Source: DASUPK01 sp963804595
Lineage (GTDB): Bacteria; Actinomycetota; Thermoleophilia; Solirubrobacterales; 70-9
Assembly: GCA_963804595.1 (NCBI GenBank)
Contig: CAWDQZ010000019.1
Coordinates: 62,001 to 126,000 of the forward strand
Direction: 5' to 3'
DNA: 64,000 nt
Position numbers and translations under genes: made by a program. The stretch's first letter is position 1, and each line of letters opens with the position of its first letter. The notes under the pieces are model-generated. The model made no database searches and was not told where the DNA came from. It saw nothing but the letters and a program-made list of their open reading frames with translations. Positions 44,513-53,782 of this stretch are shown here, one piece after another.

Positions 44513-44971
44513 CTATGGAGCCGTCGCGTGATCGCGGGAGACCGCGCGCCGCAGGCCGTCGAGCAGCTTCTCCACCTCACGCCTGAGATAGCTCTTGGTA
44601 TGGAGGGCGGCCGCCACCCGTGCCCGCACGGACGGCTCCACCAAGGGCTCGATTCCGAGCTCGACCTCCGTGAAAGTCCCGTTCTGGGCAGGGGTGAGCA
44701 GCCAGTGCGCGTAGAAGCCGCTCATCTGGCACTTCAGCTTGAGCTCATGCATGTCGTCGAGCTGCTCCACCCGGAACCTGGTCGTGGCCTTCATGCCCAG
44801 CGGCCCGCGACCGGTGACATCGAATGTCGAGCCCTTTTCGATCCTCGTCGGCGCTCCCGTGACGGCCATCAGGTCCTCGTCCCAGTCCGGGCCCCGCGCG
44901 GGATCGCTGAGGACGTCCCAGACCTCCGCCACGGGTGCCTCGATCAGGGCCTGCTGCTTCCAGGAGGCCAT
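44513..44971 (-). CDS. SRPBCC (START-like/polyketide cyclase) protein
   Basis: 152 residues. The SRPBCC start is WKQQALIEAPVAEVWDVLSDPARGPDWD, and the following strands KATTRFRVEQLDDMHELKLKC fit the hydrophobic cavity fold. It overlaps the large cyclase gene by one nt (TGATG). Ligand unknown. Confidence 0.85.
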   Translation of the reverse strand: MASWKQQALIEAPVAEVWDVLSDPARGPDWDEDLMAVTGAPTRIEKGSTFDVTGRGPLGMKATTRFRVEQLDDMHELKLKCQMSGFYAHWLLTPAQNGTFTEVELGIEPLVEPSVRARVAAALHTKSYLRREVEKLLDGLRRAVSRDHATAP

Positions 44972-47900
44972 CAGGAGGCGACCGCCTCGCGCGCCCGCGC
45001 GGCCAGAGCGGGCGCCCCGAGCTCTTCATATTCGGAGGCAGCCGCGTCGAGCAGGTCCTTTGCGCCCTCGGGGTCCGAATCCGCGGTCAGCCTGCCGCGC
45101 AGCGTCAGGCAGCGGGCCGCGTCGAGCGGCCGCCCGAGGTCGAACCAGCGCAGTCGTGCCTCTTCCATGGCCGACGCGCAGTCACCAGGGTCATCCGCGG
45201 TCGCGCCGGCGGCCTCGGCCTTGGCGGCCTGCCCGACGGGATAGTGCAGGCGCCCGGCCAGCCGCTCGGCCTCCTCGGCGGCTGCCTGGGCCTGCTCATC
45301 GCGCCCCGCGAGCGCCAGCGCGACGGCGCGAGCCGAGATCGCCTCCACCGACTGTGCGATCAGGCCGGCCCGCTCGCAGATGTCGAGGGCTCTTGACAGC
45401 TCCGTCTCGGCCCCGGAGAGATTGCCGCTGTCGCGCAGGGAGGCGGCGAGCCAGAAGAGGGCGGAGAAGGCAACTTCGGAGCGTCCGACCTGCTCTCCCT
45501 GCTCGTGAGCGCGCGTGTAGTAGCGGATCGCGTCGTCCCAGCGGGCGTCCCTCCAGCTGAGGATCCCTCGCATCACGTCCGGGAAGCAGAGCTTCCCGTG
45601 CAGCCCCTCGCGCTCCGCCAGCCTGGCGCTGGCCTCCGTCGCCCGCTGGACCTCGTCCCAGTCCGCGGCGTGCACGGCGAGTTGCCCGAGGGAGGCGTGG
45701 AGCTCCACCTGCGAGGGGAGGTCGCCGACCTCCTGGGCGATCTCGAGCGCCTCGCGGTAGGCGTCGGCGGCGCCCTCGTAATCGGCCTCGGAGACCTCGA
45801 GGTGGTAGCCGAGTGTGAGCAGTGCCCGGACGGCCTCCGCGCGATCGGACTCCCGGGCGAGGGCAACGGAGCGCTCCAGGTTCTCGCGGGCCTTCTCAGA
45901 GTCCCCGATCCGGCCGAAGACTCGTCCGAAGATCCCGTGCGCCCGGCTGGCGGCGCGGGCCTCGTCGAGGCGCTCGGCGAGGCGAAGCGCCTTCTCCGAG
46001 GCGTAGATCGCGAGCATGTTGTCCCCGGTGTGCATGTAAAGGGAGGCGGCCTCCTCGTAGAGGCGGACGAGCTCGATGCACGGCGGGCCGTCCTTGAGCA
46101 GGTCGATGCCTCGCTGGTAATTGTCGATCGAGGCGCGGCGCTCGCCCTTGTGCCAGAGCGCCGCGCCGATCTTGCGGTGCAGGTCGGCCACCCTGGCGAG
46201 ATCCTCCTGGGAGCGGTGGTAGGAGAGGCAACGCTCCCAGACGCCGACGGCGGCGTCGACCCGGCCCATCCGCAAGGCGACGTCCCCCTGCTTCTCGCCG
46301 ATGCGGGCGACGACGCCGGGATCGAGCGACTCGGAGATCTCCAGGGCGGCGGTGTACCGGTCGAACGCCTCGGCGTTCGAATAGAGGGTCGCGGCCGCGT
46401 CACCGGCGGCTTCGAGCGCCTCCAGCGCCTGTCCCTGGAGCTCGGCGAGCTCCGCGGGCTCCAGCCCGGCATCCGAACCGAGCCCGGAGGCGCGCGAGTA
46501 ATGCTCCGCGATCAGCCCGATGACGCCATCGGAGCGCTCGCCGGCGCGCTCGCGCATGAATTCCGCGACCTCGACGTGTTTGCGGCAGCGCACCGACTTC
46601 GGCAGCATCGAGTAGGCGACGTCCCGAATCAGAACGTGCTTGAAGGCGTACTCCTGCTCGCCGGCGAGTCGGCTGGACCTGCTCCGTACGAGCAGGTCCT
46701 TTTGCTCGAGTGCGTCGAGGGTGCGATCCAGATCGAGCCCTTCCTCCGTCGCTGTCGAGGTGAGCGCGCCCTCCCAGAAGGTCTGGCCGACCACAGAGGC
46801 GGACTGGAGCAGCCTGCGCTCGAGCCGATCGAGCGAGTCGAGGCGAGCGGCGAGCAGCGATTGCACGGTGCTGGGAAGGGCCTCGGCTTCGGCCGTCTCC
46901 TCCTCGAGCAGGCGATTGACCATCTCCTCCGCGAACAGCGGATTCCCGCCGGAGCGCTCCGCCACCTGCGGAACGACCTTCGCGGCGCCGTTGCCGGTGC
47001 TCGGCAGCAGGGCCTCGACCAGCTCCTTGGTCTCCGCTGCCGTCAGCGGCTCCAGCGAGATCGTGGTCGCATTGCGGCGTCCGCCGCCCCAGTCGGGCCG
47101 CCGCTCGAGCAGCTCGTCGCGGCTCAGGCAGACGAGCAGGAGCGGGGCGCGCACCCAGCGCGTCAGGTGGTCGATCAGATCGAGCATCCCCTCGTCGGCC
47201 CAGTGGATGTCATCGATCGCGAGCACCATCGGCTTGCGCCGCGCGATCCCCTCGACGACGGCACGGGCGGCCGAGAAGAGCGCCTCGCGCATGCGCTGTG
47301 GGTCCTCCTCGGACGGCCGCAGCTCCTCCGGGGGCTCCAGCCCGAGGGGGAGGGCGAGCAGGGCGGCGTTGCGCTCCCCCGCCGACTCGTCCCCGAGCTC
47401 GCTCATCAGCCTGGTGACGCCGGTCCGTAGCTTCTCCCAGGCAGCATCGGGGGTGTCGTTGTCGCGGATCTCGAACTCGTCGTTGAGGACCTCCGCCAGC
47501 GCCCAGTAGGCGATCCCCGTGCCGTACGGCGGGCACTGCCCGCGCCGGATCGTCGGTGGGTCGTCCGCGGACTCCAGGCCGGTCATCAGCTCGCGGAGCA
47601 GGCGGGACTTGCCCACGCCGGCCTGGCCGATCACGGTGACGAGGTACGGGCGGTCCTCCCGCTCGACACGCTCGACGAGCGAGGTGAGCAGCCCGGCCTC
47701 CTCCTCGCGGCCGATCAGAGGCGTCTGGACGCGGCCGGAGCCGCGCCGAGGCTCGGAGAGGACCCCGGTCGCCTCCCACGCGGGGACGGGCTCCTCCTTG
47801 CCCTTCAGCGTGAGCGGCTCGAGCCGCTCGTAGGCGATCGACTCGCCAGTGGCCCGATACGTCGGCTCGCCGACCGTGACGCTGTTCGGCCGCCCCGCGG

Positions 47901-48522
47901 CCTGCAGCCGCGCGGCGACGTTGACCGCGTCGCCCATCACGGTGTAGCGGTCGCCGACGGCGCCCGCCATCACCTCACCGGAGTTGATACCGACCTTGAG
48001 GGAGAACTCGACCTCGTATTTCTCCCGGCTCTCGCGGTTGGCGCCCTCCATCGCTCCCTGCATCGCGAGGCCGGCGCGCACGGCGCGCTCGGGGTCGTCC
48101 TCGTGAGAGGTCGGGGCCCCGAACACGCCCATCACGTTGTCGCCGATGAACTTGTCGATCGAGCCGCCGAACCGCTCGATCTCCTCGCCGAGCCTGCGCA
48201 GTGTGCGGTCCACGAGCGCCTTCACCGCCTCCGGGTCCATTCGCTCGGCGGCGGCCGTGTAGCCGGAGAGGTCGGCGAACAGGATCGTCGCCTGACGGCG
48301 CTCCTCGGGCGGCGCTTCCGCTGGGGCCGCTGCCCCTGCCGGTGCCGGGGCGGAGGAGCCCTCAGCCAGCGCCGTCCCGCATTCGATGCAGAACTTGGCC
48401 CCGGCTGGATTCTGCGCTCCACAGCTGGGGCAGACCGGCGCTAGCGCCTCCCCGCACGACATGCAGAAGCGGGCGTTCTGCGGATTCTCAGCGGCGCAGC
48501 TCGGGCACGTTCTCCCCTCCAT
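44971..48522 (-). CDS. Adenylate/guanylate cyclase with AAA ATPase and TPR domains
   Basis: 1183 residues from ATG 48522, chosen because TATCCT ends 7 nt upstream; a longer start at 48600 is possible. Domains: two zinc ribbons (CPSC/CMSC and CPSC/CIEC, about 5-55), a class III cyclase domain (about 75-250; ILFADLSGY and GDNVMGVFG carry the metal-binding Asp, VNVAARLQAAG), an AAA/STAND ATPase (Walker A GQAGVGKS near 300, VLAIDDIHWADEGMLDLIDHL), then TPR-like helices to the end. It is likely a large signalling hub; the cyclase substrate is not fixed by sequence. Confidence 0.92.
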   Translation of the reverse strand: MEGRTCPSCAAENPQNARFCMSCGEALAPVCPSCGAQNPAGAKFCIECGTALAEGSSAPAPAGAAAPAEAPPEERRQATILFADLSGYTAAAERMDPEAVKALVDRTLRRLGEEIERFGGSIDKFIGDNVMGVFGAPTSHEDDPERAVRAGLAMQGAMEGANRESREKYEVEFSLKVGINSGEVMAGAVGDRYTVMGDAVNVAARLQAAGRPNSVTVGEPTYRATGESIAYERLEPLTLKGKEEPVPAWEATGVLSEPRRGSGRVQTPLIGREEEAGLLTSLVERVEREDRPYLVTVIGQAGVGKSRLLRELMTGLESADDPPTIRRGQCPPYGTGIAYWALAEVLNDEFEIRDNDTPDAAWEKLRTGVTRLMSELGDESAGERNAALLALPLGLEPPEELRPSEEDPQRMREALFSAARAVVEGIARRKPMVLAIDDIHWADEGMLDLIDHLTRWVRAPLLLVCLSRDELLERRPDWGGGRRNATTISLEPLTAAETKELVEALLPSTGNGAAKVVPQVAERSGGNPLFAEEMVNRLLEEETAEAEALPSTVQSLLAARLDSLDRLERRLLQSASVVGQTFWEGALTSTATEEGLDLDRTLDALEQKDLLVRSRSSRLAGEQEYAFKHVLIRDVAYSMLPKSVRCRKHVEVAEFMRERAGERSDGVIGLIAEHYSRASGLGSDAGLEPAELAELQGQALEALEAAGDAAATLYSNAEAFDRYTAALEISESLDPGVVARIGEKQGDVALRMGRVDAAVGVWERCLSYHRSQEDLARVADLHRKIGAALWHKGERRASIDNYQRGIDLLKDGPPCIELVRLYEEAASLYMHTGDNMLAIYASEKALRLAERLDEARAASRAHGIFGRVFGRIGDSEKARENLERSVALARESDRAEAVRALLTLGYHLEVSEADYEGAADAYREALEIAQEVGDLPSQVELHASLGQLAVHAADWDEVQRATEASARLAEREGLHGKLCFPDVMRGILSWRDARWDDAIRYYTRAHEQGEQVGRSEVAFSALFWLAASLRDSGNLSGAETELSRALDICERAGLIAQSVEAISARAVALALAGRDEQAQAAAEEAERLAGRLHYPVGQAAKAEAAGATADDPGDCASAMEEARLRWFDLGRPLDAARCLTLRGRLTADSDPEGAKDLLDAAASEYEELGAPALAARAREAVAS

Positions 48523-48603
48523 CGAGTTGAGGATAGGACCCGCGAACCGGGGTGGGTGCTCCTGGGCTTGCGCTACCCTGCTGCGCCGCTTGGAGGACAC
48601 GTC

Positions 48604-49674
48604 TTGAACCGGATTACCCTTGCAGTCGCGCTCGCGCTCGCCCTGATCTCCGGGTCACTCGCAGCCTGCGGGGGGAGCGGGGAGAACAATGAGGACCCGC
48701 AGCAGGTCCTCACCGAGACCTTCAGCAATCCCACGCCGATCAAGAGCGGGAACTTCGACCTCGACTTCAAGATCGAGACCAACGGTGGGGCGAGCCCGGG
48801 GACCTTTGAGGCGAAGCTGGGTGGCCAGTTCCAGAGTCAGGCGGACGCGAATCCGTTCCCCCAGTTCGACTTCGACGTCTCGCTCCGGGCCGAGAGCGGC
48901 TCCCAGACGCTCTCGGGCAGCGGCGGCCTCACGTCCACCGGCACCAGGGGATTCGTGAACATTCAGGGCACCGAGTACGCGGTGCCGCAGCAGCTCTTCG
49001 ACCGCTTCACGTCGACGTACTCGCGGCTGCAGAGCCAGGGCGGCGCCAACCCGCAGGCCGGCCTCCTTCAGAGGCTGAATATCTCGCTGGAGAGCTGGCT
49101 CACGGACCTGAAGAACGAGGGCACCGAGGACGTCGAGGGACAGCAGACGATCCACATCTCCGGCAACGCGAACGTGCCGCAGATCGTGAGCGACCTGAAG
49201 ACGATCGCCAAGGACGCCGGTCGCTCGCTGGGGAACGTCGATGTGAGCCGGCTGGATCAGCTGAACACCACGATCCAGTCAGGTGAGGTCGACATCAACA
49301 CGGGTGAGACGGACAAGCTGCTCCGCCGGGTGGGCCTGCAGCTCACCCTGAAGCCGCCGCCCGGCACCCCGGGCGCCCCCGACTCGCTCGACGTCCATCT
49401 CCAGCTCAACCTCGCCGACGTCAACAAGCCGCAGACGATCCAGGCGCCGGCGAACGCCCAGCCGTTGAACGAGAGCGCGCTGCGCAGGCTCGGCATCGAC
49501 CCCTCGGCGCTGCGCGGAACGGTTGGCGGGCTGGGCACCGGCGGCGCGCTTCCGGAGTCGGGCGGCTCGACGACGGCGACCGGCCAGCCGGCGACCCAGA
49601 CATATCAGCAGTGCCTGTCGCAGGCGTCAGGCGTCGAGGCGCTGCAGCGGTGCGCGCAGTTGCTCGGCCAGTAG
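48604..49674 (+). CDS. Lipoprotein (LppX/LprG-like candidate)
   Basis: 356 residues from TTG 48604, with ggagg upstream. The lipobox is SLAAC (about residue 22). The mature part has the long paired beta strands and curve seen in LppX/LprG-type lipid carriers (KSGNFDLDFKIETN; LQLTLKPPPG), but the match is only structural resemblance. The C-terminus is Gln/Ser-rich with two Cys. It is divergent from the large cyclase. Confidence 0.7.
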   Translation: MNRITLAVALALALISGSLAACGGSGENNEDPQQVLTETFSNPTPIKSGNFDLDFKIETNGGASPGTFEAKLGGQFQSQADANPFPQFDFDVSLRAESGSQTLSGSGGLTSTGTRGFVNIQGTEYAVPQQLFDRFTSTYSRLQSQGGANPQAGLLQRLNISLESWLTDLKNEGTEDVEGQQTIHISGNANVPQIVSDLKTIAKDAGRSLGNVDVSRLDQLNTTIQSGEVDINTGETDKLLRRVGLQLTLKPPPGTPGAPDSLDVHLQLNLADVNKPQTIQAPANAQPLNESALRRLGIDPSALRGTVGGLGTGGALPESGGSTTATGQPATQTYQQCLSQASGVEALQRCAQLLGQ

Positions 49675-49706
49675 CGCGATCCACGCCCACGTAAGCTCCG
49701 GCGTTC

Positions 49707-50861
49707 GTGGAAGCGGGGAGCACAGAGCGTTCGGGCCCGCCCTCGTTCGGCTGGAGCTTCCTGAAGACGCCGGGCGGCTGGCCCTATCTACTCGCGCCGT
49801 TCATCCCACTCGCGATCGCCCTGAGGCTCATCGACGCGGGTGCTGGGCTCGTCTTCTTCTCCGCGGCGCTCGGCGTGATCCCGACGGCCGCGCTGATGGG
49901 GAGGGCGACCGAGGAGGTAGCGGCCCGCTCGGGGCCCGGCATCGGGGGATTGCTGAACGTCACCTTCGGGAACGCCCCGGAGCTGATCATCGCCCTGTTC
50001 GCACTCGAGAAGGGGTTGCAGGAGGTGGTCAAGGCTTCGATCGTCGGCTCGATCCTGGGAAACATCCTGCTGGTGATGGGCGCGGCGATGCTCGCCGGGG
50101 GCCTGGTCGGAGATCGCAAGGTCCAGCGCTTCGACCGGACGGCCGCCGGCGTCCAGTCCCTGATGCTGATCCTCGCCGTCGCCGCCCTGGTGATGCCGGC
50201 GATCTACGAGCTCGTCGAGGGCCAGGGCTTGCCCCCGATCAACCAGGAGCGGGTGAACTTCGACAGCACCGTCGAGCATCTTTCGGTGGCCGTCGCGATC
50301 GTTCTCATCCTCACCTACGCCGCGGGGCTCCTGTTCAGCCTGAAAACCCACCGGGAGCTCTTCAATCCCCACGACGAGGGGGAGGAGGACGACACCTGGG
50401 GCTGGTCGGTCCGAAGGGCGGTGATCGCTCTCGCGATCGCCGGGGTGGCCGTCGGGGTGATGTCGGAGATCCTCGTCGGTTCGATCGAAGCGGCATCGCA
50501 CTCGATCGGCCTGAGCCAGTTCTTCATCGGCGTGATCGTGGTCGCGATCGTCGGGAACGCGGCCGAGCACTGGGTTGCGGTGCTGGTCGCGATCAAGGAC
50601 AAGATGGACCTCTCGGTCAACATCGCCATCGGTTCGAGCGGCCAGGTGGCGCTTTTCGTGGCACCCGTGCTGGTGCTTCTCTCCTTCGTCATCGGCCCGG
50701 GCCCGATGCCGCTCGTCTTCAACGGCTTCGAGATCGCGGCGATCTTCCTGGCGGTTCTCGTTGCCTACCAGGTGACCAACGAGGGTGAGTCGACGTGGTT
50801 CGAGGGCGTTCAGCTGCTCGCCCTCTACGTGATCCTCGGGCTCACCTTCTACTACGCCTAA
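49707..50861 (+). CDS. Calcium/proton antiporter (CAX family)
   Basis: 384 residues from GTG 49707; TAAGCT ends 9 nt upstream. The two CAX repeat motifs are GLLNVTFGNAPELIIALFAL and GNAAEHWVAVLVAIKDKMD, with the acidic residues that bind Ca. Ten or eleven helices. It exports Ca (and perhaps other cations) for proton. It is followed after 6 nt by a second exchanger. Confidence 0.9.
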   Translation: MEAGSTERSGPPSFGWSFLKTPGGWPYLLAPFIPLAIALRLIDAGAGLVFFSAALGVIPTAALMGRATEEVAARSGPGIGGLLNVTFGNAPELIIALFALEKGLQEVVKASIVGSILGNILLVMGAAMLAGGLVGDRKVQRFDRTAAGVQSLMLILAVAALVMPAIYELVEGQGLPPINQERVNFDSTVEHLSVAVAIVLILTYAAGLLFSLKTHRELFNPHDEGEEDDTWGWSVRRAVIALAIAGVAVGVMSEILVGSIEAASHSIGLSQFFIGVIVVAIVGNAAEHWVAVLVAIKDKMDLSVNIAIGSSGQVALFVAPVLVLLSFVIGPGPMPLVFNGFEIAAIFLAVLVAYQVTNEGESTWFEGVQLLALYVILGLTFYYA

Positions 50862-50867
50862 GCACGG

Positions 50868-51860
50868 GTGGACTTCGTCTATCTGATCGCGAGCTTCACG
50901 GTCATCCTGGCGGGCGCTCTCCTGTTCACTAACGCGGTCGAGTGGATCGGCCATCGGCTGGGGCTGGGGGAGGGCGCGGTGGGGAGCCTGCTGGCCGCCG
51001 TCGGCACGGCGATGCCGGAGACGTTGATCGCGATCGTCGCCCTGATCGGGGCGTCGAAGAGCGAGGACGTGGCCGTCGGCGCGATCGTCGGCGCCCCCTT
51101 CCTGCTCGCCACGCTCGCGATGGGGCTGGTCGGGTTGACCGCCTACCTGTACCGGCGCCGTCGCAGTCAGGGGATCGAGCTGCGCGCCCACGTGCCGACG
51201 CTCGATCGAGACCTGATCTTCTTCCTGGTCTTCTTCGCGCTGGCGCTGGCGCTGGGCTTCGGAGCGCCCGAGGGGATCAAGATCGCCGCCGGTGTCCTCT
51301 TCTTCATCGCCTATCCGTTCTATGTCTGGCGCACCCTCGTCAGAGGTGGGGAGGCCCAGCCGGAGGAGACCCTCAACCCGCTGATCATGGAGCGGCGCCC
51401 GAGACGCGAGACGAACCCCGGCATCGGGATCGCCGTCCTGCAGTTCCTGGTAGGCCTCGGCGCGATGGTGGGGGGAGCGCACCTCTTCGTGGAGGAGCTG
51501 CTCAAGGTCGCCGAGGACGTGGGCGCCGAAGCGATCGTCCTCTCCCTGATCCTCGCTCCCCTCGCGACCGAGTTGCCGGAGAAGGTGAACAGCTTCTTCT
51601 GGGTGCGCGACGGCAAGGACTCGCTCGCCCTCGGCAACATCACCGGAGCGATGGTCTTCCAGTCGACCATCCCGGTGGGGATCGGCCTGCTGTTCACCGA
51701 TTGGGATCTGGGCGGGAACGCCGCCGTTTCGGTCGCGCTTGGCCTGGCCGGCGGCGTGATCGCCTACTGGGCCCTGCGTCTGCGCGACCGCTTCGAGCTT
51801 CCAGCAGTTCTGGCCTGGATCGCGCTCTATGCGGCCTTCATCGTCGTCGTCGCGGTGTAG
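50868..51860 (+). CDS. Sodium/calcium exchanger-family membrane protein
   Basis: 330 residues from GTG 50868. Two inverted half-repeats share acidic motifs: GSLLAAVGTAMPETLIAIVALI and SLILAPLATELPEKVNSFF, as in NCX/YrbG proteins. It is co-transcribed with the CAX gene. Ion specificity cannot be read from sequence. Confidence 0.87.
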   Translation: MDFVYLIASFTVILAGALLFTNAVEWIGHRLGLGEGAVGSLLAAVGTAMPETLIAIVALIGASKSEDVAVGAIVGAPFLLATLAMGLVGLTAYLYRRRRSQGIELRAHVPTLDRDLIFFLVFFALALALGFGAPEGIKIAAGVLFFIAYPFYVWRTLVRGGEAQPEETLNPLIMERRPRRETNPGIGIAVLQFLVGLGAMVGGAHLFVEELLKVAEDVGAEAIVLSLILAPLATELPEKVNSFFWVRDGKDSLALGNITGAMVFQSTIPVGIGLLFTDWDLGGNAAVSVALGLAGGVIAYWALRLRDRFELPAVLAWIALYAAFIVVVAV

Positions 51861-51891
51861 CGCTTGTGGCCGCGACCTTGTAGCGAAGCCG

Positions 51892-52278
51892 TCAACCGAC
51901 CTCGTACACCAGCGTGAGGGTGTGGTTCCCCTCCTCGTCGGCGAGCATCGTCCCGTTGCCGGTGATGCCCTCGAGCTCGCCGGTCCCCGTGCCGGGGACG
52001 ATCGTACCGGTGTTCGTGATGCCCTCCGGCCCCATGAGGCCGGTGTGCTGGAGGACGAACCCCCCGGTCTTGCCCTGCAGGGTGCCGGTGATCCGATCGT
52101 GGCCGACGTAGCCGCCGCCGCCGCCCGACTTCGCGATCAGCAGTTCGGCGGCGCTGGAGCCCTCCAGGTCGCCGGTGAACGTCCGTGAGATATGGACCCG
52201 GCTGACCTCGGCGCCGTCGGCCTCGCCGTAAGGCTCCTCGTCGTAGCGGTCGTTGGTGAAGGGCGCGGAGGCGTTCAC
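51892..52278 (-). CDS. DUF3224-family protein
   Basis: 128 residues, mostly short beta strands (ISRTFTGDLEGSSAAELL; GTGTGELEGITGNGTMLAD; TLTLVYEVG), typical of DUF3224. Start GTG 52278 overlaps the Bcp stop by 4 nt. Role unknown. Confidence 0.85.
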   Translation of the reverse strand: MNASAPFTNDRYDEEPYGEADGAEVSRVHISRTFTGDLEGSSAAELLIAKSGGGGGYVGHDRITGTLQGKTGGFVLQHTGLMGPEGITNTGTIVPGTGTGELEGITGNGTMLADEEGNHTLTLVYEVG

Positions 52279-52745
52279 GCGGAGGCGAGTTGGCCAAGCG
52301 CCTCGAGCACGACCTCGTCGTGCGTCTTCGGCGAGACCTTGGGGAAGACCTTGGCCACCGTGCCCACCGGGTCGATCAGAAAGGTCGCCCTGGTCACGCC
52401 CAGATAGGTCTTGCCGTACATCTTCTTCTCGCCCCAGACGCCGTAGAGGTCGGCGACCTCGTGGTTCTCGTCGGCGAGCAGGGTGAAGTCGAGCCCGTAC
52501 TTGTCGGCGAACTTCCGCTGCGACGTGACGGTGTCGGGTGAGACGCCCACCACTCGGGCGCCAGTGCCCTCGTAGTCATTGCGGTGGTCGCGCACCCCGC
52601 AGGCCTGAGCGGTGCAGCCGGGGGTGTCGGCTTTGGGAAAGAAATAGAGGACGACGGGCTGGCCGCGCAACTCGCTCAGCGTGACCTCGTTGCCGTCCTG
52701 GTCGGGGAGCGTGAAGTCCGGGGCCTCCTGCCCTTCGGTGACCAC
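52275..52745 (-). CDS. bcp: Thiol peroxidase Bcp (peroxiredoxin Q)
   Basis: 156 residues with the Bcp pattern APDFTLPDQDGNEVTLSELRG, then FPKADTPGCTAQACGVRD, giving the peroxidatic Cys and a resolving Cys five residues on. It removes hydroperoxides in the cytoplasm. GTG 52745 overlaps the preceding stop by one nt. Confidence 0.93.
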   Translation of the reverse strand: MVTEGQEAPDFTLPDQDGNEVTLSELRGQPVVLYFFPKADTPGCTAQACGVRDHRNDYEGTGARVVGVSPDTVTSQRKFADKYGLDFTLLADENHEVADLYGVWGEKKMYGKTYLGVTRATFLIDPVGTVAKVFPKVSPKTHDEVVLEALGQLASA

Positions 52746-53113
52746 TATTCCCCTTGGGCGTCCTCTGGGGGCACGTCCTCTCGCCCTGGGTCCTGCCCCT
52801 CCTCGTCCTCGTCCTCCTCCTCATCGCCCTGGTCGAGCGCGGTCTCGGACACCGACCCCCCCGAGCCGGGGTGGTACGCGGTCTGGAACTCCTCGAGCAG
52901 CCGGTCGCGCCGCTCCTCGTCCACCGGGACGTCGTCGGAGATCCGAACCCAGTCGGCGCCCTCGTAGGCCTCGAGGTTGAAGATCTCCTGGTCGATCGAC
53001 GTGGAGTCGTCCACGACGATAAGCACCTCGGTCTGTGGGTTGAAGTAGATGCCGGGGACGTCGGCGAGCTCCTCGAGCTCCGTCACCCGTTTCTCTGCGT
53101 CGCTTGCCTCCAT
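52745..53113 (-). CDS. Acidic hypothetical protein
   Basis: 122 residues from ATG 53113. An ordered N-terminal half (GIYFNPQTEVLIVVDDSTSID; EGADWVRISDDVPVDEERRD) and a very acidic disordered tail. Family not recognised. It lies in tight coupling with bcp. Confidence 0.6.
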   Translation of the reverse strand: MEASDAEKRVTELEELADVPGIYFNPQTEVLIVVDDSTSIDQEIFNLEAYEGADWVRISDDVPVDEERRDRLLEEFQTAYHPGSGGSVSETALDQGDEEEDEDEEGQDPGREDVPPEDAQGE

Positions 53114-53123
53114 TCCCTGGATC

Positions 53124-53597
53124 TTATTGACCGAGGCTCTCGAGGTCCTGCAGCTGGCGCTCGACCTCGCGCTCCACATCGAGCGGCTCCTTGCCCTGCC
53201 GCTGCCGGCGTTCGTTTCGGGCGACCACCAGCTGGCGGACCTCCTCGCGCAGCGCCGCATCGTCGCCGAGCGCCGGGCCGGCCACATCCGAGGCGAGCAG
53301 TCTCTGCACCTCTGCCTCGACGTCGAGCGCCTGACGACCCTTCGCGACGCCGCGATCCGAGCGCGCCTGGACCATCTGGCGGATCTCCTCCTCGCGCACC
53401 ACGGGGGAGACGGAATAGAGCGGCCCCTCGGAGCTCTGCGGGAAGTCCTGCTCCAGAGCGAAATCCCCCTTGCCTATCTTCTGCAGCGCGCTTCCGGCGC
53501 CCATCGCGAAGACCAGGGCCCCCACGGGGAGCGCGACGAGCACGACGATGATGAAGACGGTGCCCAGCTGGAGCGAAGCGAGCAGGGGCATGCCCAC
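53124..53597 (-). CDS. Membrane-anchored hypothetical protein with helical tail
   Basis: 157 residues; a start at 53591 is also possible. One N-terminal helix (LGTVFIIVVLVALPVGALVFAMG) followed by charged helical repeats (VREEEIRQMVQARSDRG; REEVRQLVVARNERRQRQG) that occur twice. It is divergent from the acyl-CoA dehydrogenase. Confidence 0.6.
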   Translation of the reverse strand: MGMPLLASLQLGTVFIIVVLVALPVGALVFAMGAGSALQKIGKGDFALEQDFPQSSEGPLYSVSPVVREEEIRQMVQARSDRGVAKGRQALDVEAEVQRLLASDVAGPALGDDAALREEVRQLVVARNERRQRQGKEPLDVEREVERQLQDLESLGQ

Positions 53598-53622
53598 ACG
53601 TTAGAGGCCCCGCGGGCGACCG

Positions 53623-53667
53623 TCACGCCTGCCCGGGCAGGCACGGATCAGGCGTGAACCGTGCCTG
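53623..53667. repeat. Interleaved inverted repeats (two 9-bp pairs plus a palindrome)
   Basis: TCACGCCTG (53623-53631) pairs with CAGGCGTGA (53649-53657), and CAGGCACGG (53638-53646) pairs with CCGTGCCTG (53659-53667); the arms interleave (A, B, A', B'). The centre also contains the 16-bp palindrome GCCTGCCCGGGCAGGC (53627-53642). Confidence 0.7.
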
Positions 53668-53717
53668 GCCGACGCATGACCCGCGTCAACAGCCAGCCGA
53701 TCGGGTACTCTTTAGAC

Positions 53718-53743
53718 ACTGGCTGACTGACCAGTCAATCAGT
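53718..53743. promoter_or_regulatory. Large dyad operator before the acyl-CoA dehydrogenase
   Basis: ACTGgcTGACTG, AC, CAGTCAatCAGT: an inverted repeat matching at 10 of 12 arm positions, with a perfect TGACTG/CAGTCA core, 39 nt upstream of the GTG start. The geometry fits a TetR-type fatty-acid regulator. Confidence 0.65.
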
Positions 53744-53782
53744 CGCCACTACGACTTCAAACCATCGAAGGAGCAGGCATCA

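Noticed and set aside
49788..51482. 564-codon frame opposite both cation exchangers
   Set aside because: It spans two well-supported genes on the other strand and is His/Asp/Arg-rich with no motif.
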